Shown here one piece after another: positions 24,022-37,400 of a stretch of 64,000 nt of DNA. The stretch's first letter is position 1; each line of letters opens with the position of its first letter. The notes beneath the pieces were generated by a model that made no database searches, was not told the DNA's origin, and saw only the letters and a list, made by a program, of their open reading frames with translations. The position numbers and the translations under genes were made by a program. Source of the DNA: Siphonodentalium dalli (lineage: Eukaryota > Mollusca > Scaphopoda > Gadilida > Siphonodentaliidae); NCBI GenBank assembly GCA_032622095.1, contig CP136063.1, forward strand, positions 8,969,814 through 9,033,813. The letters run 5' to 3'.

Positions 24022-24540
24022 CAGGGACAGGCTGTCCTTGAAACTGTGATCCAGGCTGCATAGGGGCATCAGCCATGAGAGACTGTGGCATAAACACAAT
24101 CTGAGGCTGATACATGCCCGGATGTGGCATGTACCTCTGCTGCGTGTGTGCCTGTTGATGTGTTTGAGGCAACTGAGGGGCTAGATGAGTTTGTGATGTG
24201 AACTGGTAAGGGGCCACAGACATGGGATGAACTGGTTGCAAAGACGTCGGCATATGCGGGCTCCGTTGCAATTGCGGATGTCCTTGAACTACTTGTAGAT
24301 AGTGCATATGTGGCTGCGGCATTCCAGAAGTTGGAAGATGAGCAGCGGAATGGTTCTGTCTCCCTGCCTCTTTATGTTGTACAGAACTTGGTGCTGGATG
24401 CTGTTTCAGTTGCTGTTCATTCACATGTGGTGTCTGATTTTGGTTCACATACATAGGATTCATATGTGTCGGAGTAGTAACGACAGTCTGTGGGTCTGAC
24501 ATGGCAGACATATGTGCTGGTATAGGATATCCTTGAGCCA
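24022..24540 (-). CDS. Ataxin-2-like gene, symmetric exon copy B
   Basis: Same 519-bp phase 1-1 exon as 16658-17176, with the same acceptor and donor and no disabling change seen. Translation is identical across the exon by eye. In transcript order (right to left) it would follow the exon at 38302 and precede 16658. Joining 1-1 exons gives a Val codon at each internal junction. It is bracketed by direct repeats at about 23525-23930 and 24881 on, the second of which is split by the transposon at 25275. Confidence 0.65.
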
Positions 24541-25274
24541 CTGTGAAGAAATAACGAAAAAGACGAGACAATTAAACAAATGACCTTATTTAGATACCGG
24601 TATAATCAGTGCACATCGAGCCACTTTCTGCATTCAAAAATAATTTAGTAGCTTGAGATGTAACCTATCAGGGAGATTCTCAAATTTTACCACAATCAAG
24701 GAATTCAATTAATATTAAATGGACATTTCTCCATTGAACTACTAAATTATGTATTTTGGGTAGCTACACATGACTGTAGATGATGTAGTTTGGTGATGAT
24801 CGGATGAGCGATGTGGTCTGTAGGGTGTGCCAAAGGATTTAGTCACACGACGAGTTAATTCTAAAATGGTCAATGGCGGCAATGTTTTTCAAGATATTTT
24901 AGTCAAAATACGAGGCTCCCATCTAGAGGTAAACGGAAACGGACAATGACTAAACAAACAAACATTCACGAAAAACATTAACGACAATCAAACTGCACTT
25001 TCACGCACACAAAGTGTGTTTTGTGGATAATATCAAATCATACTATCATTAAACTATAAAATTAACATACCGGTATTCTTAAGGAAATGTTCATAATTTG
25101 GTAACTGTTATTTCTAAAGTATTATCTACAAAGGCGGCCCGGCGTGCCTTTAACCAAACAAATTTCAAATAAATAATAAATGTAAATATCTGCCTCCTTC
25201 ATCACTGAAAAATAAATCCCAGAAAAACAAACTATTATTTTTATCTGGAATGAACCATTTCTGCAGATGCCTTG

Positions 25275-26473
25275 TTAGTCCCAGTCTTCTTGTACTAAAA
25301 CCAGCTAAGATATTGGGATGGCGATTTGCTGTTTTTAGTCCCAGCCCGCTTGCATACCAATCCTATCACACGAGATACGCCCACGATCTGTGGCGGGAAT
25401 CTGTGGTGTATTTTACTCGATTTACCTAATGAATCAATACATGATGCTATATACATCGGAAAGAGAGACATATTATGGTCATAATGGTGTATAATAATCT
25501 AACTTTCATGTTAAATTACGCATAGAATATTCCGGTTGATTGTCACCAACATCGCTGTTTTTTCTGTTTGTTTACTTAACTGAAAGCCGAACTCAGGTTC
25601 CGAAGAACTTCGGCATTGTCCGGTGTTTGTTTTGGCCGAGACGAATTTCGATACAAACTGAAATAGTGCATAATCTATGCTCGATACTAACCTCTATCAA
25701 TCTAATATAATAGTGGTATATAGTATACATGTATGTGCGGTAATACTTGCGGAACTCTCTCCTGCTATTCTTGGAAAATTCTTCCTACATTCCTTCTGAC
25801 TATCTACTGCTGCTGGAAACTAATCCTCTTACCAGAAACTGATCAGCAGTCGATATTGTGTACCTGTTTAATACAGGGTTCTCCGAAGACAACGGAGGAA
25901 ATTACAACCAACCAACCAACCAACCAATGGCGGCCCCCATGATATTCTAATGGTCATTGTGTTTACACTGTTTTAAACTGTGAGATGGTTATAATTCCCG
26001 TAATTTATTTAATGTATTACATTTATATCTTCAATATGTATTTAATCTATGTAATAATTTATTTATTGTCACGTATAATTACGATTACAATGGAGAATTC
26101 ATCGTGCGTGGTTGATTGAAAATCTACGGAATATTTTCACCGGAAAATGCCGAACGCAGTTCGCAAGGTCAACTGAGTTCGCATACTTTAAAAAATATGT
26201 AAACACTGCGGCAAAAGTTTCTTTTCACATTAAATTACCGCTTTCAATTCACAACCGATGTGGGTTTCAGATCAAATAGCATGTCTTCTGCGGAAACTAT
26301 CCGTTTATTGTAGCAATTGTGATATTTTATTTCATATAATTGTGGTTTTATTTGAGCGGGTCACTAACGATTAACTCGTGTCAAAGGAGACCATGGGCCT
26401 GGAACTCGGACTAAAGACCGGCACCTCCATCCCAATATCTTAGCCGGTTTTAGTACGAGAAGACTTGGACTAA
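25275..26473. mobile_element. 1199-bp non-autonomous DNA transposon, present only in copy B
   Basis: Terminal inverted repeats of about 47 bp: TTAGTCCCAGTCTTCTTGTA then CTAAAACCAGCTAAGATATT at the left, mirrored at the right up to TTGGACTAA. It is flanked by a 7-bp direct repeat TGCCTTG at 25268-25274 and 26474-26480 (extendable to 8 bp if the terminal base is shared). Copy A holds the uninterrupted site ATGCCTTGTCTGC near 17903. It contains an (ACCA)n-like tract near 25905 and no transposase. A 7-8 bp duplication would suit a hAT- or similar superfamily, but this is not settled. Confidence 0.9.
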
Positions 26474-26530
26474 TGCCTTGTCTGCTATCAACCGTAAGCC
26501 CCTCCCACCGCTTAGTACAGGTATGCGTAG

Positions 26531-26871
26531 AAATATAATTTTTAAATTAAAATTAGTTTTTCCTCAAGGGAAGCCCGAAACTGAACTATATGGATTATTA
26601 TCCTCGGCCTTGTGTTATCAGGAAGGTTAAAATTGATTGTCCGTTTATTGCCTACTCCGGTCAATCAGCGCTTGGATTAGCCCACGCATAAATGCGTCCC
26701 GTGCAAATCCCGCACTCTAACAATTCATCTAGCCAGTTTTATTTCCGACTTTTAATAATAAGATTTGCGAGTCGCAGGGTTGGGAATGGCACCGCCATGG
26801 GAGGGATCTATGATAGTTCAGTTTCGGGCTTCCCTTGAGGAAAAACTAATTTTAATTTTTAAAATTATATT
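26531..26871. mobile_element. MITE with ~55-bp inverted repeats, copy B
   Basis: Duplicate of 17962-18301 with the same TTTTTCCTCAAGGGAAGCCC ends. Confidence 0.75.
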
Positions 26872-27755
26872 TTTCCGCCAAGGAGAAGCCCTTCAACTGA
26901 ACTATATGGATTAGAATGCAAGCCCAGGAGGAGGCAACGAGCAATAAATGTAATATTCCAGTTTGACGGGAATGTACTCTTCCAAAACAGATTTCATGTA
27001 AATGTGATTTAGTCATGAATCAGCTTTGATGTTATGTGAAAGAGCTCATAAATTCAGATTCCAGCATTGCTCAAGCTTGTACCTCCCCCTTGTCTTTTGG
27101 AATAAACATCCCAGGCAGTGCCATACCATACGTGCCAGCTACTAGTAGAAACCGAGCAGTAGAGACTTCATGCGATGAGAGTGATGTCTGTATTTACTAT
27201 TTATATCTTCCCAAATAGAAAGCGCTATTGATGGTACGCGACAGCGAGTCTTCCCCACACAGAACAGCCTCCAAAGGCTCGGGTGCTATTGTCCCGGAGG
27301 ATTGGTTGCCTGAATCTCAGAGAACGGCACTCTGCCTGCCACAGTCTGCTGATGCAGGACCAGGGGGTGCGAACTGGTACAGCCCGAGGACTGGTACAGT
27401 TGTGCAAAGTTTGTGTAATTCATTGTAACAAGATTTGACACATATCCTGTGATGAAGTTTTTACAAGAGATCGACCCGTGTCGTTTCCATATGCAAAGCG
27501 AGTTCCTTAGGAATGACAGAATCCTTGACTATCAGTGGAAACCAACGTCGACCCGAGATCCTTGCTCATCGTCGTCAAAGCCATCAGAATTATAGAAAGC
27601 ATGTCAGGATCGACGCCAGCAACAGAACAGCCTGCATCAGGTTGAGGTAAGGTACAAGAGGGAAGCCCACACTGGGAATGGCTCGAACGAGGAACAATTG
27701 CGCTCACATTTAGATTTTAAGGTGTTATTTCCCACCCAAGGCCAGAATGGTGGAA
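26872..27755. repeat. Dispersed repeat of unknown type, copy B
   Basis: Duplicate of 18302-19185, including the GAGGATTGGTTGCCTGAATC block at about 27297. Nearly identical to copy A; no gene recognised. Confidence 0.5.
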
Positions 27756-30700
27756 ATGAAAGTGTCAATGACACTGTAGCTCAACTTGGAAAGGGAATAA
27801 TTTAATGTATTACAGTCAATGGAGCGATTAGGAATGTGGAAAGTTGGAATGTCTAATACTAGTTTATAGACATGAAGAGAAAAGTAAAATCCAAGATGGC
27901 TGCTGGTGGTCATGTTTTCGGCCGAATGACCCCAAAATAAGTCGTTCCCATCTACATGTCATCGTTAACATCCATGACAAATTTTATGACGATCAGACTA
28001 AAGGTACGACCTGTAGCCCATGCTAAAGAATTTAGTCATACAAAGAGTAAAATCCAAGATGGCTGCTGGCGGCCATGTTTTTTGGCCAAATGACCCCAAA
28101 ATTACTCGTTCCCATCTATGTCAATATAAATATCCATGACAAATTTCATGATGATCAGACGAACATGACTGGCCTGTGATAATGGATTCAATTCTGAAAT
28201 CCAAGATGGCCGCTGGCGGCCATGTATTTTGTCCGAGTGACCCCAAAATGACTCGTTCCCATCTACATTCCAATTTCAACAGCCATGACAAATTTTATGA
28301 TGATCAGAATAAAGGTACGACCTGTAGCCCGTGCTAAAGGATTTAGTCATACAAAGAGTAAAATCAAAGATGGCTGCAGGCGGCCATGTTTTTTGGCCGA
28401 ATGACCCCAAAATGACTCTTTCCCATCTACATGTCATTATTAACATTCATGACAAATTTTATGATGATCAGACTAAAAGTAGGACCTGTAGCCCGTGCTA
28501 AAGGATTTAGTCATACAAAGAGTAAAATCCAAGATGGCTGCTGGCGACCATGTTTTTTGGCCGAATGACCCCAAAATTACTCGTTCCCATCTACATGTCA
28601 TCGTTAATATCCATGACAAATTTTGTGATGATCAGACTAAAGGTACGACCTGCAGCCCGTGCTAAAGAATTTAGTCATACAAAGAGTAAAATCCAAGATG
28701 GCTGCTGGCGGCCATGATTTTTGGCCGAATGACCCCAAAATTACTCGTTCCCATCTACATGTCAATATTATCATCCATGACAAATTTCATGATGATCAGA
28801 CGAATAGTACGACCTGTGGCCCGTGCTAATGGATTAAATTTTGAAATCCAAGATGGCCGCTGGCGGCCATGTATTTTGTCCGAGTGACCCCAAAATGACT
28901 CGTTCCCATCTACATTCCAATTTCAACAGCCATGACAAATTTTATGATGATCAGAATAAAGGTACGACCTGTAGCCCGTGCTAAAGGATTTAGTCATACA
29001 AAGAGTAAAATCAAAGATGGCTGCAGGCGGCCCATGTTTTTTGGCCGAATGACCCCAAAATGACTCGTTCCCATCTACATGTCATTATTAACATTCATGA
29101 CAAATTTTATGATGATCAGACTAAAAGTAGGACCTGTAGCCCATGCTAAAGGATTTAGTCATACAAAGAGTAAAATCCAAGATGGCTGCTGGCGACCATG
29201 TTTTTTGGCCGAATGACCCCAAAATTACTCGTTCCCATCTACATGTCATTGTTAATATCCATGACAAATTTTGTGATGATCAGACTAAAGGTACGACCTG
29301 CAGCCCGTGCTAAAGAATTTAGTCATACAAAGAGTAAAATCCAAGATGGCTGCTGGCGGCCATGATTTTTGGCAGAATGACCCCAAAATTACTCGTTCCC
29401 ATCTACATGTCAATATTATCATCCATGACAAATTTCATGATGATCAGACGAATAGTACGACCTGTGGCCCATGCTAATGGATTAAATTTTGAAATCAAAG
29501 ATGGCCGCTGGCGGCCATGTTTTTTGTCCGAGTGACCCCAAAATGACTCGTTCCCATCTACATTCCAATTTCAACAGCCATGACAAATTTTATGATGATC
29601 AGACTAAAGGTACGACCTGTAGCCCGTGCTAAAGGATTTAGTCATACAAAGAGTAAAATTCAAGATGGCTGCTGGTGGCCATGTTTTTTGGCCGAATGAC
29701 CCCAAAATGACTCGTTCCCATCTACATGTCATTATTAACATTCTTGACAAATTTTATGATGATCAGAATAAAAATACGACCTGTAGCCCGTGCTAAAGAA
29801 TTTAGTCATACAAAGAGTAAAATCCAAGATGGCTGCTGGCGACCATGTTTTTTGGCCGAATGACCCCAAAATTACTCGTTCCCATCTACATGTCAATATT
29901 AACATCCATGACAAATATTATGATGATCAGACTAAAGGTAAGACCTGCAGCCCGTGCTAAAGAATTTAGTCATACAAAGAGTAAAATCCAAGATGGCTGC
30001 TGGAGGCCATGTTTTTAGGCCGAATAACCCCAAAATTACTCGTTCCCATCTACATGTCAATGTTATCATCCATGACAAATTTCATGATGATCAGACGAAC
30101 AGTACGACCTGTGGCCCGTGCTAATGGATTAAATTTTTAAATGCAAGATGGCTGCTGGCGGCCATGTTTTTTGTCCGAGTGACCCCAAAATGACTCGTTC
30201 CCATCTACATTAAAATTTCAACAGCCATGACAAATTTTATGATGATCAGACTAAAGGTACGACCTGTAGCCCGTGCTAAAGGATTTAGTCATACAAAGAG
30301 TAAAATCAAAGATGGCTGCAGGCGGCCATGTTTTTTGGCCGAATGACCCCAAAATGACTCGTTCCCATCTACATGTCATTATTAACATTCATGACAAATT
30401 TTATGATGATCAGACTAAAAGTAGGACCTGTAGCCCGTGCTAAAGGATTTAGTCATACAAAGAGTAAAATCCAAGATGGCTGCTGGCGACCATGTTTTTT
30501 GGCCGAATGACCCCAAAATTACTCGTTCCCATCTACATGTCATTGTTAATATCCATGACAAATTTTGTGATGATCAGACTAAAGGTACGACCTGCAGCCC
30601 GTGCTAAAGAATTTAGTCATACAAAGAGTAAAATCCAAGATGGCTGCTGGCGGCCATGATTTTTGGCCGAATGACCCCAAAATTACTCGTTCCCATCTAC

Positions 30701-33700
30701 ATGTCAATATTATCATCCATGACAAATTTCATGATGATCAGACGAATAGTACGACCTGTGGCCCGTGCTAATGGATTAAATTTTGAAATCCAAGATGGCC
30801 GCTGGCGGCCATGTATTTTGTCCGAGTGACCCCAAAATGACTCGTTCCCATCTACATTCCAATTTCAACAGCCATGACAAATTTTATGATGATCAGAATA
30901 AAGGTACGACCTGTAGCCCGTGCTAAAGGATTTAGTCATACAAAGAGTAAAATCAAAGATGGCTGCAGGCGGCCATGTTTTTTGGCCGAATGACCCCAAA
31001 ATGACTCGTTCCCATCTACATGTCATTATTAACATTCATGACAAATTTTATGATGATCAGACTAAAAGTAGGACCTGTAGCCCATGCTAAAGGATTTAGT
31101 CATACAAAGAGTAAAATCCAAGATGCCTGCTGGCGACCATGTTTTTTAGCCGAATGACCCCAAAATTACTCGTTCCCATCTACATGTCATTGTTAATATC
31201 CATGACAAATTTTGTGATGATCAGACTAAAGGTACGACCTGCAGCCCGTGCTAAAGAATTTAGTCATACAAAGAGTAAAACCAAGATGGCTGCTGGCGGC
31301 CATGATTTTTGGCCGAATGACCCCAAAATTACTCGTTCCCATCTACATGTCAATATTATCATCCATGACAAATTTCATGATGATCAGACGAATAGTACGA
31401 CCTGTTGCCCGTGCTAATGGATTAAATTTTGAAATCAAAGATGGCCGCTGGCGGCCATGTTTTTTGTCCGAGTGACCCCAAAATGACTCGTTCCCATCTA
31501 CATTCCAATTTCAACAGCCATGACAAATTTTATGATGATCAGACTAAAGGTACGACCTGTAGCCCGTGCTAAAGAATTTAGTCATACAAAGAGTAAAATC
31601 CAAGATGGCTGCTGGCGGCCATGATTTTTGGCCGAATGACCCCAAAATTACTCGTTCCCATCTACATGTCAATATTATCATCCATGACAAATTTCATGAT
31701 GATCAGACGAATAGTACGACCTGTGGCCCGTGCTAATGGATTAAATTTTGAAATCCAAGATGGCCGCTGGCGGCCATGTATTTTGTCCGAGTGACCCCAA
31801 AATTACTCGTTCCCATCTACATTCCAATTTCAACAGCCATGACAAATTTTATGATGATCAGAATAAAGGTACGACCTGTAGCCCGTGCTAAAGGATTTAG
31901 TCATACAAAGAGTAAAATCAAAGATGGCTGCAGGCGGCCATGTTTTTTGGCCGAATCACCCCAAAATGACTCGTTCCCATCTACATGTCATTATTAACAT
32001 TCATGACAAATTTTATGATGATCAGACTAAAAGTAGGACTTGTAGCCCATGCTAAAGGATTTAGTCATACAAAGAGTAAAATCCAAGATGGCTGCTGGCG
32101 ACCATGTTTTTTGGCCGAATGACCCCAAAATTACTCGTTCCCATCTACATGTCATTGTTAATATCCATGACAAATTTTGTGATGATCAGACTAAAGGTAC
32201 GACCTGCAGCCCGTGCTAAAGAATTTAGTCATACAAAGAGTAAAATCCAAGATGGCTGCTGGCGGCCATGATTTTTGGCCGAATGACCCCAAAATTACTC
32301 GTTCCCATCTACATGTCAATATTATCATCCATGACAAATTTCATGATGATCAGACGAATAGTACGACCTGTGGCCCGTGCTAATGGATTAAATTTTGAAA
32401 TCAAAGATGGCCGCTGGCGGCCATGTTTTTTGTCCAAGTGACCCCAAAATGACTCGTTCCCATCTACATTCCAATTTCAACAGCCATGACAAATTTTATG
32501 ATGATCAGACTAAAGGTACGACCTGTAGCCCGTGCTAAAGGATTTAGTCATACAAAGAGTAAAATTCAAGATGCCTGCTGGTGGCCATGTTTTTTGGCCG
32601 AATGACCCCAAAATGACTCGTTCCCATCTACATGTCATTATTAACATTCTTGACAAATTTTATGATGATCAGAATAAAAATACGACCTGTAGCCCGTGCT
32701 AAAGAATTTAGTCATACAAAGAGTAAAATCCAAGATGGCTGCTGGCGACCATGTTTTTTGGCCGAATGACCCCAAAATTACTCGTTCCCATCTACATGTC
32801 ATTGTTAATATCCATGACAAATATTATGATGATCAGACTAAAGGTAAGACCTGCAGCCCGTGCTAAAGACTTTAGTCATACAAAGAGTAAAATCCAAGAT
32901 GGCTGCTGGAGGCCATGTTTTTAGGCCGAATAACCCCAAAATTACTCGTTCCCATCTACATGTCAATGTTATCATCCATGACAAATTTCATGATGATCAG
33001 ACGAACAGTACGACCTGTGGCCCGTGCTAATGGATTAAATTTTTAAATGCAAGATGGCTGCTGGCGGCCATGTTTTTTGTCCGAGTGACCCCAAAATGAC
33101 TCGTTCCCATCTACATTAAAATTTCAACAGCCATGACAAATTTTATGATGATCAGACTAAAGGTACGACCTGTAGCCCGTGCTAAAGGATTTAGTCATAC
33201 AAAGAGTAAAATCAAAGATGGCTGCAGGCGGCCATGTTTTTTGGCCGAATGACCCCAAAATGACTCGTTCCCATCTACATGTCATTATTAACATTCATGA
33301 CAAATTTTATGATGATCAGACTAAAAGTAGGACCTGTAGCCCGTGCTAAAGGATTTAGTCATACAAAGAGTAAAATCCAAGATGGCTGCTGGCGACCATG
33401 TTTTTTGGCCGAATGACCCCAAAATTACTCGTTCCCATCTACATGTCATTGTTAATATCCATGACAAATTTTGTGATGATCAGACTAAAGGTACGACCTG
33501 CAGCCCGTGCTAAAGAATTTAGTCATACAAAGAGTAAAATCCAAGATGGCTGCTGGCGGCCATGATTTTTGGCCGAATGACCCCAAAATTACTCGTTCCC
33601 ATCTACATGTCAATATTATCATCCATGACAAATTTCATGATGATCAGACGAATAGTACGACCTGTGGCCCGTGCTAATGGATTAAATTTTGAAATTCAAG

Positions 33701-34415
33701 ATGGCCGCTGGCGGCCATGTATTTTGTCCGAGTGACCCCAAAATGACTCGTTCCCATCTACATTCCATTTCAACAGCCATGACAAATTTTATGATGATCA
33801 GAATAAAGGTACGACCTGTAGCCCGTGCTAAAGGATTTAGTCATACAAAGAGTAAAATCAAAGATGGCTGCAGGCGGCCATGTTTTTGGCCGAATGACCC
33901 CAAAATGACTCGTTCCCATCTACATGTCATTATTAACATTCATGACAAATTTTATGATGATCAGACTAAAAGTAAGACCTGTAGCCCATGCTAAAGGATT
34001 TAGTCATACAAAGAGTAAAATCCAAGATGGCTGCTGGCGGCCATGTTTTTGGGCCGAATGACCCCAAAATTACTCGTTCCCATCTACATGTCAATATTAA
34101 CATCAATGACAAATTTCATGATGATCAGACAAACAGTACGGCCTGTAGCCCGTGCTAATGGATTGAATTTTGAAATCAAAGATGGCTGCTGGCGGCCATG
34201 TTTTTTTTCCGAATGACCCCAAAATTAATCATTCTGGTCTAAATGTTGATGTCAACAGCTATGACAAATTTCATAATGATCCGACCAAAGGTACGATCTG
34301 TAGCCTGCATTGTTGACGCCTTACGTACACACGTACACACGCGCACACGTACACACGGACGACGGACGACAAAGCCATGGCAATAGCTCAAACTTTACAA
34401 AGTAAAGTTGAGCTA
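27756..34415 (+). mobile_element. H1 minisatellite-cored element, copy 4 (6.7-kb array)
   Basis: Starts with the H1 5' end and finishes with a CA-rich tract (34321-34355) and hairpin (34384-34415). The core holds about 40 monomers of two lengths: ~164-166 bp with AGTCATACAAAGAGTAAAAT, and ~147-149 bp without it. Type order repeats. Landmarks such as CATGTATTTTGTCCGAGTG (28220, 28867, 30810, 31776, 33716) and CAGGCGGCC (28377, 29025, 30319, 30967, 31931, 33220, 33870) are spaced at ~647 bp or near multiples, so four monomers form a higher-order unit. A longer block at 29400-30900 recurs at about 32300-33800. It lies in the intron between exon copies C and B. Confidence 0.85.
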
Positions 34416-34418
34416 AAA

Positions 34419-37400
34419 AGGGAAATTGAAAGGATCCATTTGACCAGGGAAAGCCCTGCGCAGGTGCTTGTGTCCTGGAGGATTGGTTGCCCGAATCTCC
34501 GGAGGACGGCACCCTGCCTCCCACGGTCTGCAGAAGACGGGGCTTGCAGCATGACCAGGGGGACCGAATGGTTCCTGCCCGAGTTAAGACTGGTACGTTT
34601 GCTCAAAATGTTTAACCATGGACCAATGGGCCCTCAACCAACTATGACAATATCGCGTATATTCATGAGCAACCCGCACAGTGTGTGGCCATCAAAGTCG
34701 AATCTCGTTCGACTATAAGCAAGACAAGACATTCTGTTAGTTATTAGCAAACATAATATACAAACATTTGTTAGTTATTGCAAAACAAGGTTAATAAGGT
34801 AAATTCCGTTATTTACTATGGGCATGTGATCTTACCTGCTAGAAATTAAACCGCAGGTAAGATACTGTATTTTCTCGGCGAAGAGGACGATGAGATCCGA
34901 TTTCTCCTGTGCAAGAACATAGCGATGTCCTTGCTTACGGTGAGGAGAACGTTTTATACACTTACGGAAAATCCACAGATGTTGGAGCAGGCCTGGAATA
35001 TCCCGAGGGAGTATGATTCCAGGGGGACAAGACCCACTCTCGTAATGCAGTGGGCCACGAATCGTGGGGAAGAGTCAGAAGTCTCAGTCCTTCCCAGGAG
35101 ACAGGAGCAATTGTTCTCGCAGCCATATGCAATTGTAATTTTCTAATTCACGAATATTAAACTGTGCACTGTTCCCTCTTGACAAAATGTGCATGGTCAC
35201 AGTAATTGTTGATTCAATATTAAACTATTGGAAGGTATATTTAAAACCGTTCCCATCGCAGTTAAATTATGGGAATGTGAGAGTGCCATGGAACATGCAT
35301 GTTTTGAGGTCTATCCCACAATGACATTGAATTTGAGAAAAACACAACTGATGATTATACAGGCGCAAGTACCGTACATCCGTCTTCTGAACTGCGTTTA
35401 CATCTGGGAAGAACTCAAGTCTGGTTGGCTCTGGTGCGCTGTTAGCGGCACATGATGAGTCTTCCCGACCCTAAGGCTCAGGAGCGGTGGAATTCGCCCT
35501 TGAAGATTTGTTTTCCGAATCAACGATGGTAGCACCCCGCCAGTCACTGGTACTGGGCAGTGGTCATGTACAATATAAAGGCTTCTTGCGGAACGGCGCT
35601 TTATATGTGTGATGATACAAATGCTTTCATTTGTGTTATTCATTTAGGTTTTCTATTTACCAGATAATCATATGGATATGTAGTAATAGAAGGAGAAGAG
35701 CCATGTTTTGGACTCTTTTGAAATTGGCACTGGCAGGCCTGCCGAATGCAAAATAAATCGTAAGCCGTAACGTATTTGTCGGTTGTCTGGTTGTGCTTAT
35801 GTACCCATAGGTTACACAAACTGTTATATTCAGTATCACGAGAGCCACATACAACTTTGATGTGACCTAGATTTCACAACCTGCAGGTGAACCGAACCGC
35901 CGTTCGCCTCCAATACGCAGGCCTTCATGCGCAATATAAATATAAACGCTGTTCATGTAACTGTAATTTATATGTGTGACAATACAAATGCTGTCCTTTC
36001 TGTTATTTGACCGATAATCAATTGGATATCAGGCAATAGAAGGAAAAGAGCCATGTGTTGGTCTCTGATGGAAATTATAGTGGCAGCGGCCCTGCACAAT
36101 ATAAATGCATTTCCTGTAACTGTGCTTAATACGTGAGTGAAGGCTATTTGACATTTGATCTTTTCTATATGCGGAAATAGAAGGTAGAGAGCCAAGTGAG
36201 GGACTCTGTTGGAAAGGCTATTGGCAGTGCATTGGGGGCACATGACAATATAAATGCATAGTAGTTCACCTTGACTATTCACGGATTGAAAGCGCAGAAG
36301 TAGGTCGGTATGAAAATTGACGCACGGCATATTGATATAGTCAGTTCGTATGTCATTGAGCCTTTGAGGCACTGACAACCTTGTACTAGCATGGAACAAT
36401 TATGGCTGGCCATACATGTTTTTAAGCTCACCATTTTGTATCATGTTAATTCGTAATTTGAATGTATCGACAAACACTAATGTCTGAGGATAACAGTTCA
36501 GATGTTGTCTATTTGTTACAGTGAACACATGGAAATGTGAAACATCAAAATCATCAAAAGTATAAACATTGATTGACTGAAATTTTATTGAGACACTGGC
36601 TAGCCAATGAATCATTTCAACACTGCGACCATGCTAGGTCACACGGATATGGTGACTTGCCACAAGTAGGCCAGCCAAAGGCTCTCATCCAAAATATCTC
36701 CAAAGAGTTCTGACCACGGACGGAAGTATCCTTGGATATTTAAGCAAACTATAGCTGAAGGTTCAGGCTACTGCACTTGCATATCTGTGTAGTCATGGAA
36801 CAGGGAAGCCCATTCAGCAAAATACATTGAGTGATTGCAAATAAACATACACAATTGTCGCCGAAATAACGACAGAGTACCAGTATGAATTGATGGAGAT
36901 CGCCATTCGACAATGGGAACAGTTCAACTTGAAATGAAAATCCAAGGTGCCCAATCTTGTGTCAGATAATCCTAGTCCCCAATCAAACCAGTTGCACGAT
37001 TCGTAGCAACCGGACACTGTCAGTAATACTGGACAGGCATGTAAAGAACGAGAATATTCAAGAGACACAGCATTATTTTAACACAGGCCATATAATACTA
37101 CATGTATATGTTATAACAAACATAATCTCATTGTTTCTAACGATTGTTCCGATGATACAATGAGGGAAAGAAAGTGGAATCGCAAGAACAGAGTCAAAAT
37201 TTCAAATAAATATCTTGAAGTTGATGTAACGTTCCAAGTATCCAAATACGAGCCCTCATGTTAATAGTAATACATTTGGGCTAGCTAAGATTTGCAAATA
37301 TTAATCGGTAAGCACAATTAATTATAACGACATGTTGTATATGTACAATGATGTTCTGTGATAATCATTATCCAAATGTCGGTTAAGTTCCAGTCGCTCA

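Larger units (their letters stand above)
20196..28760. repeat. Large tandem duplication, copy B (~8.56 kb with insertion)
   Basis: Second copy of 12830-20195. Differences seen: a 10-bp deletion near 23358, 16 bp present near 23950 that copy A lacks (and that the third exon locus at 38230 has), the 1199-bp transposon at 25275, 2 bp near 28167, and scattered substitutions. Homology ends near 28760, where TGTCAATATTATCATCC replaces TGTCAATGTCAACATCC. Confidence 0.85.

Noticed and set aside
35968-36399. 143-residue minus-strand frame
   Set aside because: It overlaps the degenerate CAATATAAA/AATAGAAGGA tandem units, which explain its length.
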